Shown here: one piece after another, positions 24,901 to 31,560 of the stretch
Layout: the number at the start of each line of letters is the position of its first letter
How positions within the stretch are numbered: the stretch's first letter is position 1
Source: Acidovorax sp.
GTDB lineage: Bacteria; Pseudomonadota; Gammaproteobacteria; Burkholderiales; Burkholderiaceae_C
NCBI GenBank assembly: GCA_030692685.1
Contig: JAUXZO010000209.1
Span: 16,772-80,771, forward strand
Direction: 5' to 3'
DNA length: 64,000 nt
Position numbers and translations under genes: made by a program
The notes under the pieces: generated by a model
The model's database searches: none
What the model was told of the DNA's origin: nothing
What the model saw: the letters and a program-made list of their open reading frames with translations, nothing else

Positions 24901-27767
24901 GCATGGAACGAGCAGCTGAAGCAGGGTGGCGCACGGTTGCGCGAGGCGCTGTCTTCCGTGCCCTTCTACGCGAAGGGAGCCCAAGCGGCGAGGGCCGAGG
25001 GCAGGGAGGACGCCTACTGGATGGGCTTGTTCGCCAACGAGCGCAACTTGAATCGGCCTCCGAAAGAAGCGGCGACCGCATCTTCTACAGCCGCCGCGGC
25101 GTAACTCCGGGCGAGCCTGACGCACCAGCGCTTGCACAGCGCATCGGCGCCGCCATTCAGGGCGCCACAGTCACCAACCTCAAGCAGCAAGCCGGTTTCA
25201 AGGCCACCGACTATCGTGGTCTTGGCCTGCAGGTTCTGGGCCGCCGCCAATTGGTGGACGTGTACGGCGACATGCTGCCCGAGATGCGCCGCTACAGCGA
25301 TCTGATCGCTCGCATGGACGCCGACAAGAACGAGGCTGGCTCTGGTGCTGACCAGCTGGCGCAGGACTGGGCCAAGCTGCCCGACGAGCGTGTGCTGGCC
25401 GAGCTGATGCACGACTCCACCCTGGCGCAGATCGACCCCACCAAGGACTTCGTGGAAGGCGACAACAAGACCGATTGGACCAAGCTGCAGGCGCGCTACA
25501 ACGCGCTGTCGCCTGGCGCCAAGGACGTGTACACCCGAGCCAGGGACACCTACCGCCAGCACATGCGCGACGTGCGCAGCGCGATCAAGGAGCGCATCGA
25601 GCGCACCGAGATGAGTTCGGAGCGGCGGGCCGCCCTGATCAAGCGGATGGATGACGAGTTCTTCGGGCACATCAAGGGCGTGTACTTCCCGCTCGCGCGC
25701 TTCGGGCAGTACCTGGTGGTGGTCAAGGACGCCGAGGGCAAGGTGGCCAACGTCAGCCGGGCCGAGACCATGGCCGAGGCCGACACCACACGCCGGCAGT
25801 TGGTGGGTGCGTTCCCAGCCGGCAAGGGATACACCGTGGGCAAGGTGCTCAAGGCCAAGGACTTTGTGGCCGAGCGCGACAGCGTGGGCCGGGGTTTCAT
25901 GGAGCAGCTGTATGGCGTGCTGGACAAGCAGGGCATGGACACCAAGCAGCGCGCGGAGCTGGAGGATGCGCTGGGCCAGCTGTACCTGTCATCGCTGCCC
26001 GACCTGTCCTGGGCGAAGCACGGCATTCACCGCAAGGGAACGGCCGGTTTCAGCCAGGACGCGCGCCGGGCCTTTGCGCAGAACGTCTTCCACGGCGCCA
26101 GCTACCTGGCCAAGCTGCGCTACGGCGACCGCCTGCAGGACGAGTTGGGCGAGATGCAGCGCCGCGTGGACGCCGGATCTACCGACAGCGGCTTCGACTC
26201 CGTGAAGGCCCAGCAGGTGGTGGACGAGATGGTCAAGCGCCACGACGCGGCCATGAACCCCAAGACGAATGCTGTGTCCACCGCGCTCACGAGCCTGGGC
26301 TTCATCTTCCACCTGGGCCTGTCGCCCGCATCGGCCATGGTCAACCTGACCCAGACCGCATTGGTGGCCTATCCGGTGATGGGCGCGAAGTGGGGTTTCA
26401 AGAAGGCTAGCACCGCGCTGCTCAAAGCCTCGGGCGAGGCGGCCCGCGGCAAGAACGACATCACCGGCAGCCTGAGCGCCGAGGAGAAAGCCGCTTTCGA
26501 CGAGGCGGTGCGCTCGGGCGTCATCGACGTGACCATGGCCCACGACCTGGCCGGCATCGCCCAGGGCGAAGACCAGAACGTGTCGTACAAGCTGCGGCCT
26601 GTCATGCGTGCTGCCAGCTGGATGTTCCACCACGCCGAGAAGTTCAACCGCCAGGTGACCTTCGTGGCCGCCTACCGCCTGGCGCGCGAGGCCGGTGCGA
26701 ACGACAAGGTAGCGTACGAGCAGGCCGTGCAGGCCACCTACGACGGCCACTTCGACTACAGCTCCAACAACCGCCCCCGGGCGATGCAAGGGAACGTGGC
26801 GCGGGTGGTGCTGCTGTTCAAACAGTACGGCCAGAACATGGTCTACACGCTGATGCGCAACGCCCACCAATCCCTCAAGGGAGCGTCACCAGCAGAGCGG
26901 GCGCAGGCGCGCAAGGCGCTGGGCGGCCTGCTGACGATGCATGGGCTGGCGGCCGGGGCCCTGGGCCTGCCCATGGTCACCACACTGCTGTCAGCCGCCT
27001 CGATGTTGGGGGGCGACGACGATGAGCCATGGGATGCACAGGTGGCGCTGCAGAACATGCTGGCTGACACCTTCGGGCAGAAGCCCGCCGAGGTGATGGC
27101 GCACGGGCTGTCCCGGCTCACGCCCTGGGACATCTCGGGCCGGGTGGGTCTGGACAAGCTGATTTTCCCGGACGTGCAGGAAGGTTTGGAAGGGCAGCGC
27201 CTGGGCGAGTCAGCAATGACTGCCGCCCTGGGCCCAGTGGCGGGTATCGGCATCAACGTGCTCAAAGGCTTGCAGGACATGGGCGATGGCCGGTACCTGC
27301 GCGGGCTGGAAGCCATGGCACCCAGCGTGCTGCGCGGGCCGCTGAAGTCCTTCCGCTATGGCACCGAGGGCGTGCGCGATAAGTCGGGGATCGTGGTGCA
27401 GGACGAGGTGGGTGCGGCCGAGCTGCTGGGCCAGGCCTCGGGCTTCTCACCATCGAGCGTGCGCAACTCCTTCGAGGGCAAGAGCGCAGTGATGCAGCAC
27501 GACCGCGCCCTGCAGGCCCGGCGCAGCGCCCTGGTGGAGCAGTTCGCCATGGCCGCAATGGCAGGGGACGATGAGGGCAAGGCGAGTGCTCGCGAGGACA
27601 TCGCCGCGTTCAATGAGAAGAACCCCAACCGGCGGATCCTGCCGATGCAGCTGGCGCAGAGCGTGAACATGCGGCAGAAGCGGATCCGGGAGGCGCAGGA
27701 GGGGGTGTATCTGCCGAGCAAGCGGAGGGATGCGTTGGAAGCGGGGCGGTTCGCAGTGCCGAACTGA
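18972..27767 (+). CDS. giant phage polyvalent protein with two metallopeptidase-like motifs
   Basis: 2931 residues in one uninterrupted frame. In order: two N-terminal tags (TISYEDAFGL, SISYEEAFGLP); an Ala/Gly-rich, membrane-compatible region (about 90-300); a long linker (300-950) interrupted by five peptides encoded by interspersed repeats; an LPD1-like domain (about 957-1460) with FGFRGVQFGNYV, ALSLGGRLGLAFGARG and the zinc motif HEWWH at 1345-1349; a second zinc-type motif HELMH at 1587-1591; a possible nuclease-like region near 1770-1960 (TGRIFIGDPSG...GTTDHLAPHPRQ); and an LPD38-like C-terminus (about 2550-2931, MFHHAEKFNRQVTFVAAYRLA...). Such polyvalent proteins are known to travel with phage DNA into the host. 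Bcep22-like podophages also encode a giant virion protein. It stands alone after its own motif and before a hairpin array. Confidence 0.8.
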   Translation: MAKDTISYEDAFGLTSTPAAPSTGSISYEEAFGLPPAPPKRRTLASIANDTVIEVANAAAGGVSAAANFVRPGNAVSGFIDKNIVEAGEASQSDATKAEKQRFRQGVANADGVMDELGAVGSYVVNNPVLAAAQAAGSFVGPGLAVKGGRTLASVAGLNAARGGLAGGAAAGAAMAGGDAAGTAYELASKAGATDEQAVAAGRGASVLPAVIGGVGGVVGAERLVAGAKGFAGNAASRALKTGAVEGAQEAIEEGVTQYEGQRAAMPFDATIDPTKGVAAAAGMGAALGGATGAGASLLTGGQAIGDVPDTAPALNQQAQAAIKPVATTAIDPNAGPLSKAASMAGDLGLTPVPAAPTAQDQRAQLDATIARLPDAEQREARLNLADLDNESLPAGVRAMRDARLQELVGGAPAAPVELIPSDMERGRVMPGFDARVDDAPPTRLSIAPEQGQQPIDGIAFDAPAMPALAVNPDEARITQLALDADLTPGEPMQLNKAHALRRAAAAEGITMSVIPHPSGRGYDVAPTARLDPAARAAMPQDEAAAQLPFDQSPSGRMVASSGGGVRAETRPEAVARGNTAAAQRQGVEAERQRRTELGLSNITPVTPVREGGSVSRPPLAFDNSPTGRMVAGADGLRAERRSEAVNRNNPPAPAPAPQTVASASGAPFASRQVAQQALQRQQLAGTHEVVPAGGDESLGFVLQEKGRNQPPALDSKAQAATESVADRAPNWRTNALQANRIARGLGIDTKGKRVAEVVAEIDTADSQRNQPPALNGQAQEAINSVADLDRANGLYPPGAATRVDEGRWQPAVKTGQGAGRSIPGAPAFPDAGSAAAWAKYEQAKERAGADVQALQQLQDSIPGSMRSEGVATTTMRPTESAPELVAASADVESAGGTSGPRQGGGLQQERPPRSGPRAKSDGNQAPALGAKAQAAIKSGVNSKAASPGAAPRSTTRIDDFGETLQGARKMLYAEAYADGMAKAKELDTRSHPLSKTWPEPDYQKLLEGGTSRAAVDFARAARDHVPTKPQAAWKTKGWAQLVEQLRGLADDAISGRIDTSAAMAATRAGDFRGQDELLQGAVALYGALGHDRSLKGLKLTRDKYSLYDGVRHDPPRVIWTVSREAKGSAFGNWPRELAKGDTREAAIAAFKKRAEELLAEERAPAKGATFEIYGKRAGGAREFFIGKKIGRNVAELKAGFADIKAARQYLADNQPELENLLDKYKAIPPVRSGTNAPRIGEDYRKGADVTPEQFQEAFGFRGVQFGNYVEGGRRQQDLNQAYDALMDLAAVLNLPPRALSLGGRLGLAFGARGTGGTDAAAAHYERGNIVINLTKREGAGSLAHEWWHGLDNYFSRERGDGGGFMTEREQGGEGVREEMRAAFREVNGAINRTRMQERSRKLDDRRTKDYWTTKPEMSARAFESYVIAKLQDQNAGNDYLANVVGASAFALEGGYPYPTAGELPVIRGAFDGFFETVETRQGEGGETVLFSRDGAGQTPDMASVDSVRAAVRELVNGIGTLPNQLGRVVVATSQEIQRDWQPLIGPVSMESADTGRAEGFYDPKTKTVFLIADNIRKGDEMAVAAHELMHKHGQAVLGEQGWNQLHDVIGTWAKATPGSTERAVYDEAARRVRATGQELANQEMFPYAVQVALEMGVRPNAMKPQGSVARWLAQVRSALRTVWNKIAGQKGDFNSLDLVNLAFGIAQRENPAHTVELDAAMAESATRAQDALKEISDAEDLFALPKSDKDTVTGIAAEHDPEIKVRTTELGGETMYTLALPDGTRATITSREPTRDEVFGMDQATGRWISARPGENAPPVGSRSDVWVDVSALKPGQNGARVYNIAATFAKNTGRIFIGDPSGLSDAALRRRAEQMLSSALKFGTTDHLAPHPRQVAGDAALGVPPLRWVYGDHAGNIERLVDVNQQALENAYPDAKNLSYDLDTGNFINARTGEVVSRAELAELAGRSTPRASGSMERAAEAGWRTVARGAVFRALLREGSPSGEGRGQGGRLLDGLVRQRAQLESASERSGDRIFYSRRGVTPGEPDAPALAQRIGAAIQGATVTNLKQQAGFKATDYRGLGLQVLGRRQLVDVYGDMLPEMRRYSDLIARMDADKNEAGSGADQLAQDWAKLPDERVLAELMHDSTLAQIDPTKDFVEGDNKTDWTKLQARYNALSPGAKDVYTRARDTYRQHMRDVRSAIKERIERTEMSSERRAALIKRMDDEFFGHIKGVYFPLARFGQYLVVVKDAEGKVANVSRAETMAEADTTRRQLVGAFPAGKGYTVGKVLKAKDFVAERDSVGRGFMEQLYGVLDKQGMDTKQRAELEDALGQLYLSSLPDLSWAKHGIHRKGTAGFSQDARRAFAQNVFHGASYLAKLRYGDRLQDELGEMQRRVDAGSTDSGFDSVKAQQVVDEMVKRHDAAMNPKTNAVSTALTSLGFIFHLGLSPASAMVNLTQTALVAYPVMGAKWGFKKASTALLKASGEAARGKNDITGSLSAEEKAAFDEAVRSGVIDVTMAHDLAGIAQGEDQNVSYKLRPVMRAASWMFHHAEKFNRQVTFVAAYRLAREAGANDKVAYEQAVQATYDGHFDYSSNNRPRAMQGNVARVVLLFKQYGQNMVYTLMRNAHQSLKGASPAERAQARKALGGLLTMHGLAAGALGLPMVTTLLSAASMLGGDDDEPWDAQVALQNMLADTFGQKPAEVMAHGLSRLTPWDISGRVGLDKLIFPDVQEGLEGQRLGESAMTAALGPVAGIGINVLKGLQDMGDGRYLRGLEAMAPSVLRGPLKSFRYGTEGVRDKSGIVVQDEVGAAELLGQASGFSPSSVRNSFEGKSAVMQHDRALQARRSALVEQFAMAAMAGDDEGKASAREDIAAFNEKNPNRRILPMQLAQSVNMRQKRIREAQEGVYLPSKRRDALEAGRFAVPN
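19906..19952 (+). repeat. interspersed repeat copy 1 inside the giant gene
   Basis: The pattern ccagcgctta...aagcgcaagcagctat..a...gtagca is the short Comamonadaceae interspersed repeat. Here it is read in frame as PALNQQAQAAIKPVA. Confidence 0.55.
21094..21150 (+). repeat. interspersed repeat copy 2 inside the giant gene
   Basis: Same repeat with gaaatcaa before the agcgcttg core and agctactgaatcagtagcgg after it. Read in frame as PALDSKAQAATESVA, the same frame as copy 1. Confidence 0.55.
21276..21341 (+). repeat. interspersed repeat copy 3 inside the giant gene
   Basis: Core gcgcttaatggtcaagcgc followed by aagctataaattctgtagcgg. Read in frame as PALNGQAQEAINSVA. Confidence 0.5.
21621..21668 (-). 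repeat. interspersed repeat, inverted copy, inside the giant gene
   Basis: Reverse-orientation copy: tagctgctagcgctgatgtg...aagcgctggcgg. Read through as LVAASADVESAGG without breaking the frame. Confidence 0.45.
21736..21790 (+). repeat. interspersed repeat copy 4 inside the giant gene
   Basis: aaatcaggctccagcgcttgg...aagcgcaagcagctattaaatcagg, read in frame as PALGAKAQAAIKSG. Confidence 0.55.
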
Positions 27768-27798
27768 GCGCGGTCGAATTTCGTACGCACTCGCGGGC

Positions 27799-27992
27799 AC
27801 ATAACGACTATCAGTCGGTATGTGGCGTCCGGCGCGAAGGGTCAAACCGGCGATGCGCCGGTTTGCGCGCAATCGCAAAATGCACAGATTCCGGGTATTT
27901 CGAGCGTGCGGCCCCGCTAGGTCGGATTTCAAATCTGACCAAGCCGACGTATTGCGTCGGGCTGGTCTGCTGGGGCGTCGACGAATTTCGTC
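27799..27992. other. array of five hairpins after the giant gene
   Basis: Five stem-loops in 194 bases: 27799-27823 (11-bp arms, one mismatch), 27843-27865 (perfect 10-bp arms CAAACCGGCG/CGCCGGTTTG, loop ATG), 27920-27940 (10-bp arms, one G-T), 27944-27960 (CCGACG/CGTCGG) and 27980-27992 (GACGAA/TTCGTC). None has a strong T-run. The 293-base gap holds no convincing gene. It may be a structured RNA, a transcription barrier, or a protein-binding site near the phage end. Confidence 0.5.
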
Positions 27993-28060
27993 TTCACCAC
28001 GTCCGGGCTAACTTTTGAACCGTGGACAAAGGCGTTTACACAAAGTCGCGCGTTGCGCCG

Positions 28061-28888
28061 CTAGATTTCACTCAATTCTGCGCGAGTCTCTCTTTCCAAC
28101 AGGGGCATTCCCCGCAGTTCGTCGTATAAATATTTCGCAACCTCGTTCGCTTTCGACATTGCCGGAAGCACGACGTGAGTAAGCCATTGACACTGATCTG
28201 GAGACGCCTGCCTCAAGAGTTTTTGTGCTTTGATTCGTAAATCATTGTTTGAGTGACCAAAGGCAAGCAGCTCCGTTCGGAGAAGTTCCTGTGTCTTTTC
28301 GAAGGCCTGGTAGGCACTGTTTAGCGAGATTGCGCCACGTCGCATCTCCACATCCACCCCTTCTATAGGTTCAACTTTGTTGCGCAGACCCTGTACGTTA
28401 ATCAGGTGATTCACGGTACGCATAAGTCGCTTTAGTGCAATGCGTTGGCGATTCACATCATCAAGCAAGCCTGTCACATTTCTTATGGTTTGAAGATGGA
28501 TCTGTAGGTTGGCGGAGTGGAGTCGAATGTTTGATGCGTACCGGGTTTGCGACTGGAGGCCAAGAATCAACTCGACGAACTCCAGTTCATTTGCCTGATT
28601 TCTATTTCTGAGACTGGCCTCAGTTTCAAGTGCCGTTACTCGTTCCAACACTTCGTCTACGCGAAGAGTTTCCTCGGCTCTGGCCATGCTTTCACGAAAA
28701 CTAGGTATTCGCCTTGGTTGTCGTGGATAGGTTGGCGAAGGATGTTGAGGCCTCCCGCTTGGCAAGCTCCTTCCTGCATCAGCGATTTCAGCGACGGCAT
28801 CTGCTACGGCCGTGACCTTCCGCGCGATACCACCAACCACTCCTGCTGCTTGGCTAACCCAATCAGCAATCTTCTCCAGAAATGACAT
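28061..28888 (-). CDS. phage accessory (moron) protein, 275 aa, next to the attachment site
   Basis: ATG 28888 has an AAGGAG site 8 bases upstream; an upstream in-frame start lacks one. Residues 1-40 (MSFLEKIADWVSQAAGVVGGIARKVTAVADAVAEIADAG) are amphipathic and Ala/Val/Gly-rich, able to associate with membrane. The rest is almost wholly helical with coiled-coil character (RVTALETEASLRNRNQANELEFVELI, LQIHLQTIRNVTGLLDDVNRQRIALKRL). It is AT-richer than the phage core genes and lies between the giant gene and the tRNA remnant, the usual place for lysogenic conversion genes. Function unknown; a membrane-acting effector is possible. Confidence 0.55.
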   Translation of the reverse strand: MSFLEKIADWVSQAAGVVGGIARKVTAVADAVAEIADAGRSLPSGRPQHPSPTYPRQPRRIPSFRESMARAEETLRVDEVLERVTALETEASLRNRNQANELEFVELILGLQSQTRYASNIRLHSANLQIHLQTIRNVTGLLDDVNRQRIALKRLMRTVNHLINVQGLRNKVEPIEGVDVEMRRGAISLNSAYQAFEKTQELLRTELLAFGHSNNDLRIKAQKLLRQASPDQCQWLTHVVLPAMSKANEVAKYLYDELRGMPLLERETRAELSEI

Positions 28889-28971
28889 GTGTGACTCCTT
28901 CGGATCAGTGTAAGCGGCGGGGGAGCTGCGTCGAGCGATGCGCAAATTGAAGTGCACTAGGCACAATGAGA

Positions 28972-29003
28972 AAAGGCCCCGAGGCTGACGCCTGGAGGCC
29001 TTT
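28972..29003. terminator. bidirectional hairpin terminator
   Basis: AAAGGCC and GGCCTTT arms, with further pairing inside, flanked by A-run and T-run. It lies between the moron gene start and the tRNA remnant. Confidence 0.5.
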
Positions 29004-29051
29004 GTCTGTCATTTGCGGAACGTCACGGCGAACATACGCGGAACGTGCTGC

Positions 29052-29074
29052 AAAAAATATAGCTAGAAAGCTAT
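29052..29074 (-). terminator. terminator of the original tRNA-Leu gene
   Basis: On the minus strand, ATAGCT-TTCT-AGCTAT followed by ATTTTTTG directly after the CCA end of the tRNA remnant. Its survival shows that the sequence immediately left of the tRNA end was the native downstream side at the time of insertion. Confidence 0.6.
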
Positions 29075-29130
29075 GGTGCCCGGGGCCGGAATCGAACCGG
29101 CACGCCTTGCGGCGGGGGATTTTGAGTCCC
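29074..29130 (-). tRNA. truncated tRNA-Leu(CAA), 3' portion only; candidate attachment site
   Basis: On the minus strand this reads the anticodon loop CTCAAAA (anticodon CAA), the long leucine-type variable arm, the T arm GCCGG-TTCGATT-CCGGC, the acceptor strand CCCGGGC and A-CCA. The D arm and 5' acceptor strand are absent: sequence right of 29130 is unrelated. This is the classic scar left when an element integrates in the anticodon region of a tRNA gene. No intact tRNA-Leu is visible elsewhere in the window. Confidence 0.8.
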
Positions 29131-29369
29131 GCGTTGGGCTCCAGTACGACAGCAGCGCTGTCCAGCTCTTCGACTACCCGCCCCGTGATGTTCTGGATCG
29201 TCTTCGAGAAATCGATTGATGAGCTTCACCTTCAGATACTACGCAACAGGCGCGTTAAATCTGGCAAGGCAAAAGAGCCGTTTTTTCATCCGTGGTCGGT
29301 AGTAGGCCAACCAATACCAATGGTGAACCCGCCCTCCTGCCCAACTCAAAACGCAATTGCGACAGAAAA

Positions 29370-29467
29370 GTTAACTGTCGCTTTTTCTAAAAACAATGGT
29401 TAACTTTCCATTGACAAAGGGTTAAAATCACAGAAAACTATTGTTTTTATATAAAACAACAGTTAAC
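29370..29467 (+). promoter_or_regulatory. promoter and GTTAAC operators of hipBA-like pair 1
   Basis: GTTAAC occurs three times (29370-29375, 29399-29404, 29462-29467). The middle site lies within an inverted repeat CAATGG...CCATTG. A TTGACA -35-like hexamer is at 29411-29416 within an AT-rich stretch. Multiple operator copies over the promoter are typical of HipB autoregulation. Confidence 0.55.
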
Positions 29468-29472
29468 CATTC

Positions 29473-29799
29473 ATGAACACCCTCGGCGAATTCTCGCAAG
29501 CTTTGTCCGAAGCCCAGAAGGCAAGGAAGGTCACCGCCATTGATCTGGCGGAAAGGACAGGCCTGTCACCACAGGCTGTTCGGCAGATCCTGTCGGGTGT
29601 CGCGGCACCCCGGCTGACCAATGCCATGGCCCTTGCATCCGAGTTGGGGCTCGAACTGGTACTGCTGCCCAAGGAGGTTGCGCGTTCGATGGCTGGAGCC
29701 CCTATGGCCGAGCGGAAGGTGCTGACCGATGTGGAGCGACGCTTGGGCTTAAATGCCGCGTACAAGCTGCCGCCACTGCCCCCGCCTCCGCGCAGGTAG
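29473..29799 (+). CDS. hipB: HipB-like Xre-family antitoxin and repressor
   Basis: 108 residues. Helix-turn-helix at about 20-60 (VTAIDLAERTGLSPQAVRQILSGVAAPRLTNAMALASELGLEL). The C-terminal 35 residues are basic and proline-rich (KLPPLPPPPRR), a plausible flexible tail. It represses its own operon through GTTAAC sites and neutralises the HipA-like kinase encoded 52 bases downstream. Start chosen at ATG 29473, just after the third operator. Confidence 0.8.
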   Translation: MNTLGEFSQALSEAQKARKVTAIDLAERTGLSPQAVRQILSGVAAPRLTNAMALASELGLELVLLPKEVARSMAGAPMAERKVLTDVERRLGLNAAYKLPPLPPPPRR

Positions 29800-29851
29800 C
29801 CTTCCTCCGAAAAAGCACGGCACGGCCAGCGACAACAGGACAACCAACCAG

Positions 29852-31174
29852 ATGCAATACCGCGCCCTCAACGTCTTCCTTGGCCCTCAAAAACACCATG
29901 TGGGGCTCCTGTTCCAGTACGGCACGGGTCCCAATGCCATCACGCGGCTGGTGCCGGAGCCGGAATTCTGGAGCGATGACAAAGCCCCGGTGCTCTCCCA
30001 GAACGCCTTGGTGGAAGATCCGCAGGCGCGTGTGGCCTTCTTGGCGGAATACACCGCCCAGCCGTTTTTCAACGGCGAAGGTGACAAGCTGCCCACGTTC
30101 TTTCTCAACCTGCTGCCCGAAGGGCCGTTGCGCCGCCATCTGGAGGAGATTGGCAACCTGGACAAGAACGACGACTTCGGGCTGCTCAGCCTGTGCGGCA
30201 CGGATCTTTCCGGCGCGGTGTACGTGGACCAGGCCCCCCTTGACCACAAGAGTGTGGCCAAGGTGGTGACACAGGACAACGACGCGCTGGAGATGACGGT
30301 GACGCCCATCCCGCTGCCTGAGGCAACGTCACTGTCTGGAGTGCAGCCGAAACTATCGCTGGTGCAGTCTGGCGGGAGATATGTGGCCAGGACGAAGGAT
30401 GCGAATGGCGTTCACATCATCGCCAAGCTGCCCACGGTCGAGTACCCACTGCTGCCGCAGGTGGAGGAGTTGTCGATGCGGCTGGCAGCAGCGGCTGGCG
30501 TGACCGTGTGCGACGTGGAGCTGGCGCCGCTGGAGAACATCGACGCTGACCAGCCGTTTGTGCTGGGGGAGGGGAGGCAGTTTCTGGCGGTGCGTCGGTT
30601 TGACCGCGTCGGCGCCAAGCACATCCACTGCGAGGACTTTGCACAGATTCTGGGAGTGGCTCCGGGGGAGAAGTACAGCCATCCGCTGGCCAGCTACGCG
30701 ACGATGCTCCGCATCCTGGTGCACACGCCAGGGCTGGGTGTCGAGGCCGCCCTCGAAATGGTGCGCAGGATTGTGGTCAACGACTTGCTGGGCAACTTCG
30801 ACGGACACCTCAAGAACTATGGGGTGCTGTATCAGGATGGCAGAACGCCCGAGTTGTCCCCCGCGTATGACGTGGTTGCCTACTCGGCCTACTTGGCGGG
30901 CAGGGGACATGCGCTCCGGTTCGCATCTGACGGGCCCAAACAGGCCCGATTGACACCCCAGGTAATTCGCCAGCTCTGCAACGAGGTTCCCGGCCTGGTG
31001 GAGCCGAAGGTGAATACGGTGATTCGGGAGACGGTTCGCAAGGCATACGAGGCGTGGCCCGACATGATCGCGGAGTCAACGCTGTTGGAAGAGCAGAAGG
31101 TGCGCCTTCTCCAGCACTTTGAGGCCACCGCTGCCATCGAGTCACTGCGAAATCGCGCCAGCAAGAAGGGTTGA
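29852..31174 (+). CDS. hipA: HipA-like serine/threonine kinase toxin, complete
   Basis: 440 residues, full length. The N-terminal subdomain ends in a LLPEGPLRRHL segment. Kinase features: Ser162 in SGVQPKLSL (the position equivalent to the HipA autophosphorylation site), Lys192 in IIAKLP, the catalytic loop NFDGHLKN at 315-322 and the metal-binding Asp340 in LSPAYDVV. HipA kinases phosphorylate a target such as glutamyl-tRNA synthetase and arrest growth; the target of this copy is unknown. The ATG at 29852 is the start matching other HipA proteins. Its last 165 bases are duplicated at 36688-36852. Confidence 0.85.
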   Translation: MQYRALNVFLGPQKHHVGLLFQYGTGPNAITRLVPEPEFWSDDKAPVLSQNALVEDPQARVAFLAEYTAQPFFNGEGDKLPTFFLNLLPEGPLRRHLEEIGNLDKNDDFGLLSLCGTDLSGAVYVDQAPLDHKSVAKVVTQDNDALEMTVTPIPLPEATSLSGVQPKLSLVQSGGRYVARTKDANGVHIIAKLPTVEYPLLPQVEELSMRLAAAAGVTVCDVELAPLENIDADQPFVLGEGRQFLAVRRFDRVGAKHIHCEDFAQILGVAPGEKYSHPLASYATMLRILVHTPGLGVEAALEMVRRIVVNDLLGNFDGHLKNYGVLYQDGRTPELSPAYDVVAYSAYLAGRGHALRFASDGPKQARLTPQVIRQLCNEVPGLVEPKVNTVIRETVRKAYEAWPDMIAESTLLEEQKVRLLQHFEATAAIESLRNRASKKG

Positions 31175-31369
31175 CGGTTCCCAGCGCGCCGCATTTATCC
31201 ACCGCTCCAAGCGGTGATCTGATCTTGCACTGCCCCCTCGCGGGAGCCTCACGACTGGCGTTCTTGGCCACCGCTGATTCTGCGGTGCTCTCAAACAGCT
31301 TGGCTTCTGTACGTACAGATCAGGTGCTCTAGCGACCGTTCAAAGAGCCTTGTACGTACAAGGGTCGCC
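31010..31369 (+). repeat. long direct repeat, copy A (hipA 3' end and downstream)
   Basis: The last 55 codons of the hipA-like gene and about 195 bases beyond it recur at 36688-37049 with scattered differences. Both copies run into 114-bp repeat units. The duplication includes non-coding DNA, so it is a segmental copy, not gene homology alone. Confidence 0.85.
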
Positions 31370-31560
31370 GTAATTTTCCAATTACTGCTCAAAAGCGATG
31401 GTTCTCAACAGCTTGGCTTGTGTGCGCAAAAATCAGGAAGTTCTAGCGACCGCTCAAAGAGCCTTGTACGTACAAGGGTCACCGTAATTTTCCAACTACT
31501 GCTCACAAAACGGTGCTCTCAAACAGCTTGGTTTCTGTACGCACAGATCAGCTACGTTGA
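31287..31560 (+). repeat. 114-bp tandem repeats with 16-bp palindrome, first cluster
   Basis: Units at 31287-31400 and 31401-31514 plus a partial unit at 31515-31560. Each begins with a form of g(c/t)tctcaa(a)cagcttgg; full units contain the perfect palindrome CCTTGTACGTACAAGG (31348-31363, 31462-31477). A short frame running through the units is not convincing as a gene. Confidence 0.8.

Noticed and set aside
29074..29150. Complete tRNA-Leu gene
   Set aside because: The D arm and 5' acceptor strand are missing; only the 3' portion is present.
31287..31560. CRISPR array
   Set aside because: Units are 114 bp, directly tandem and similar throughout, with no variable spacers and no cas genes nearby.
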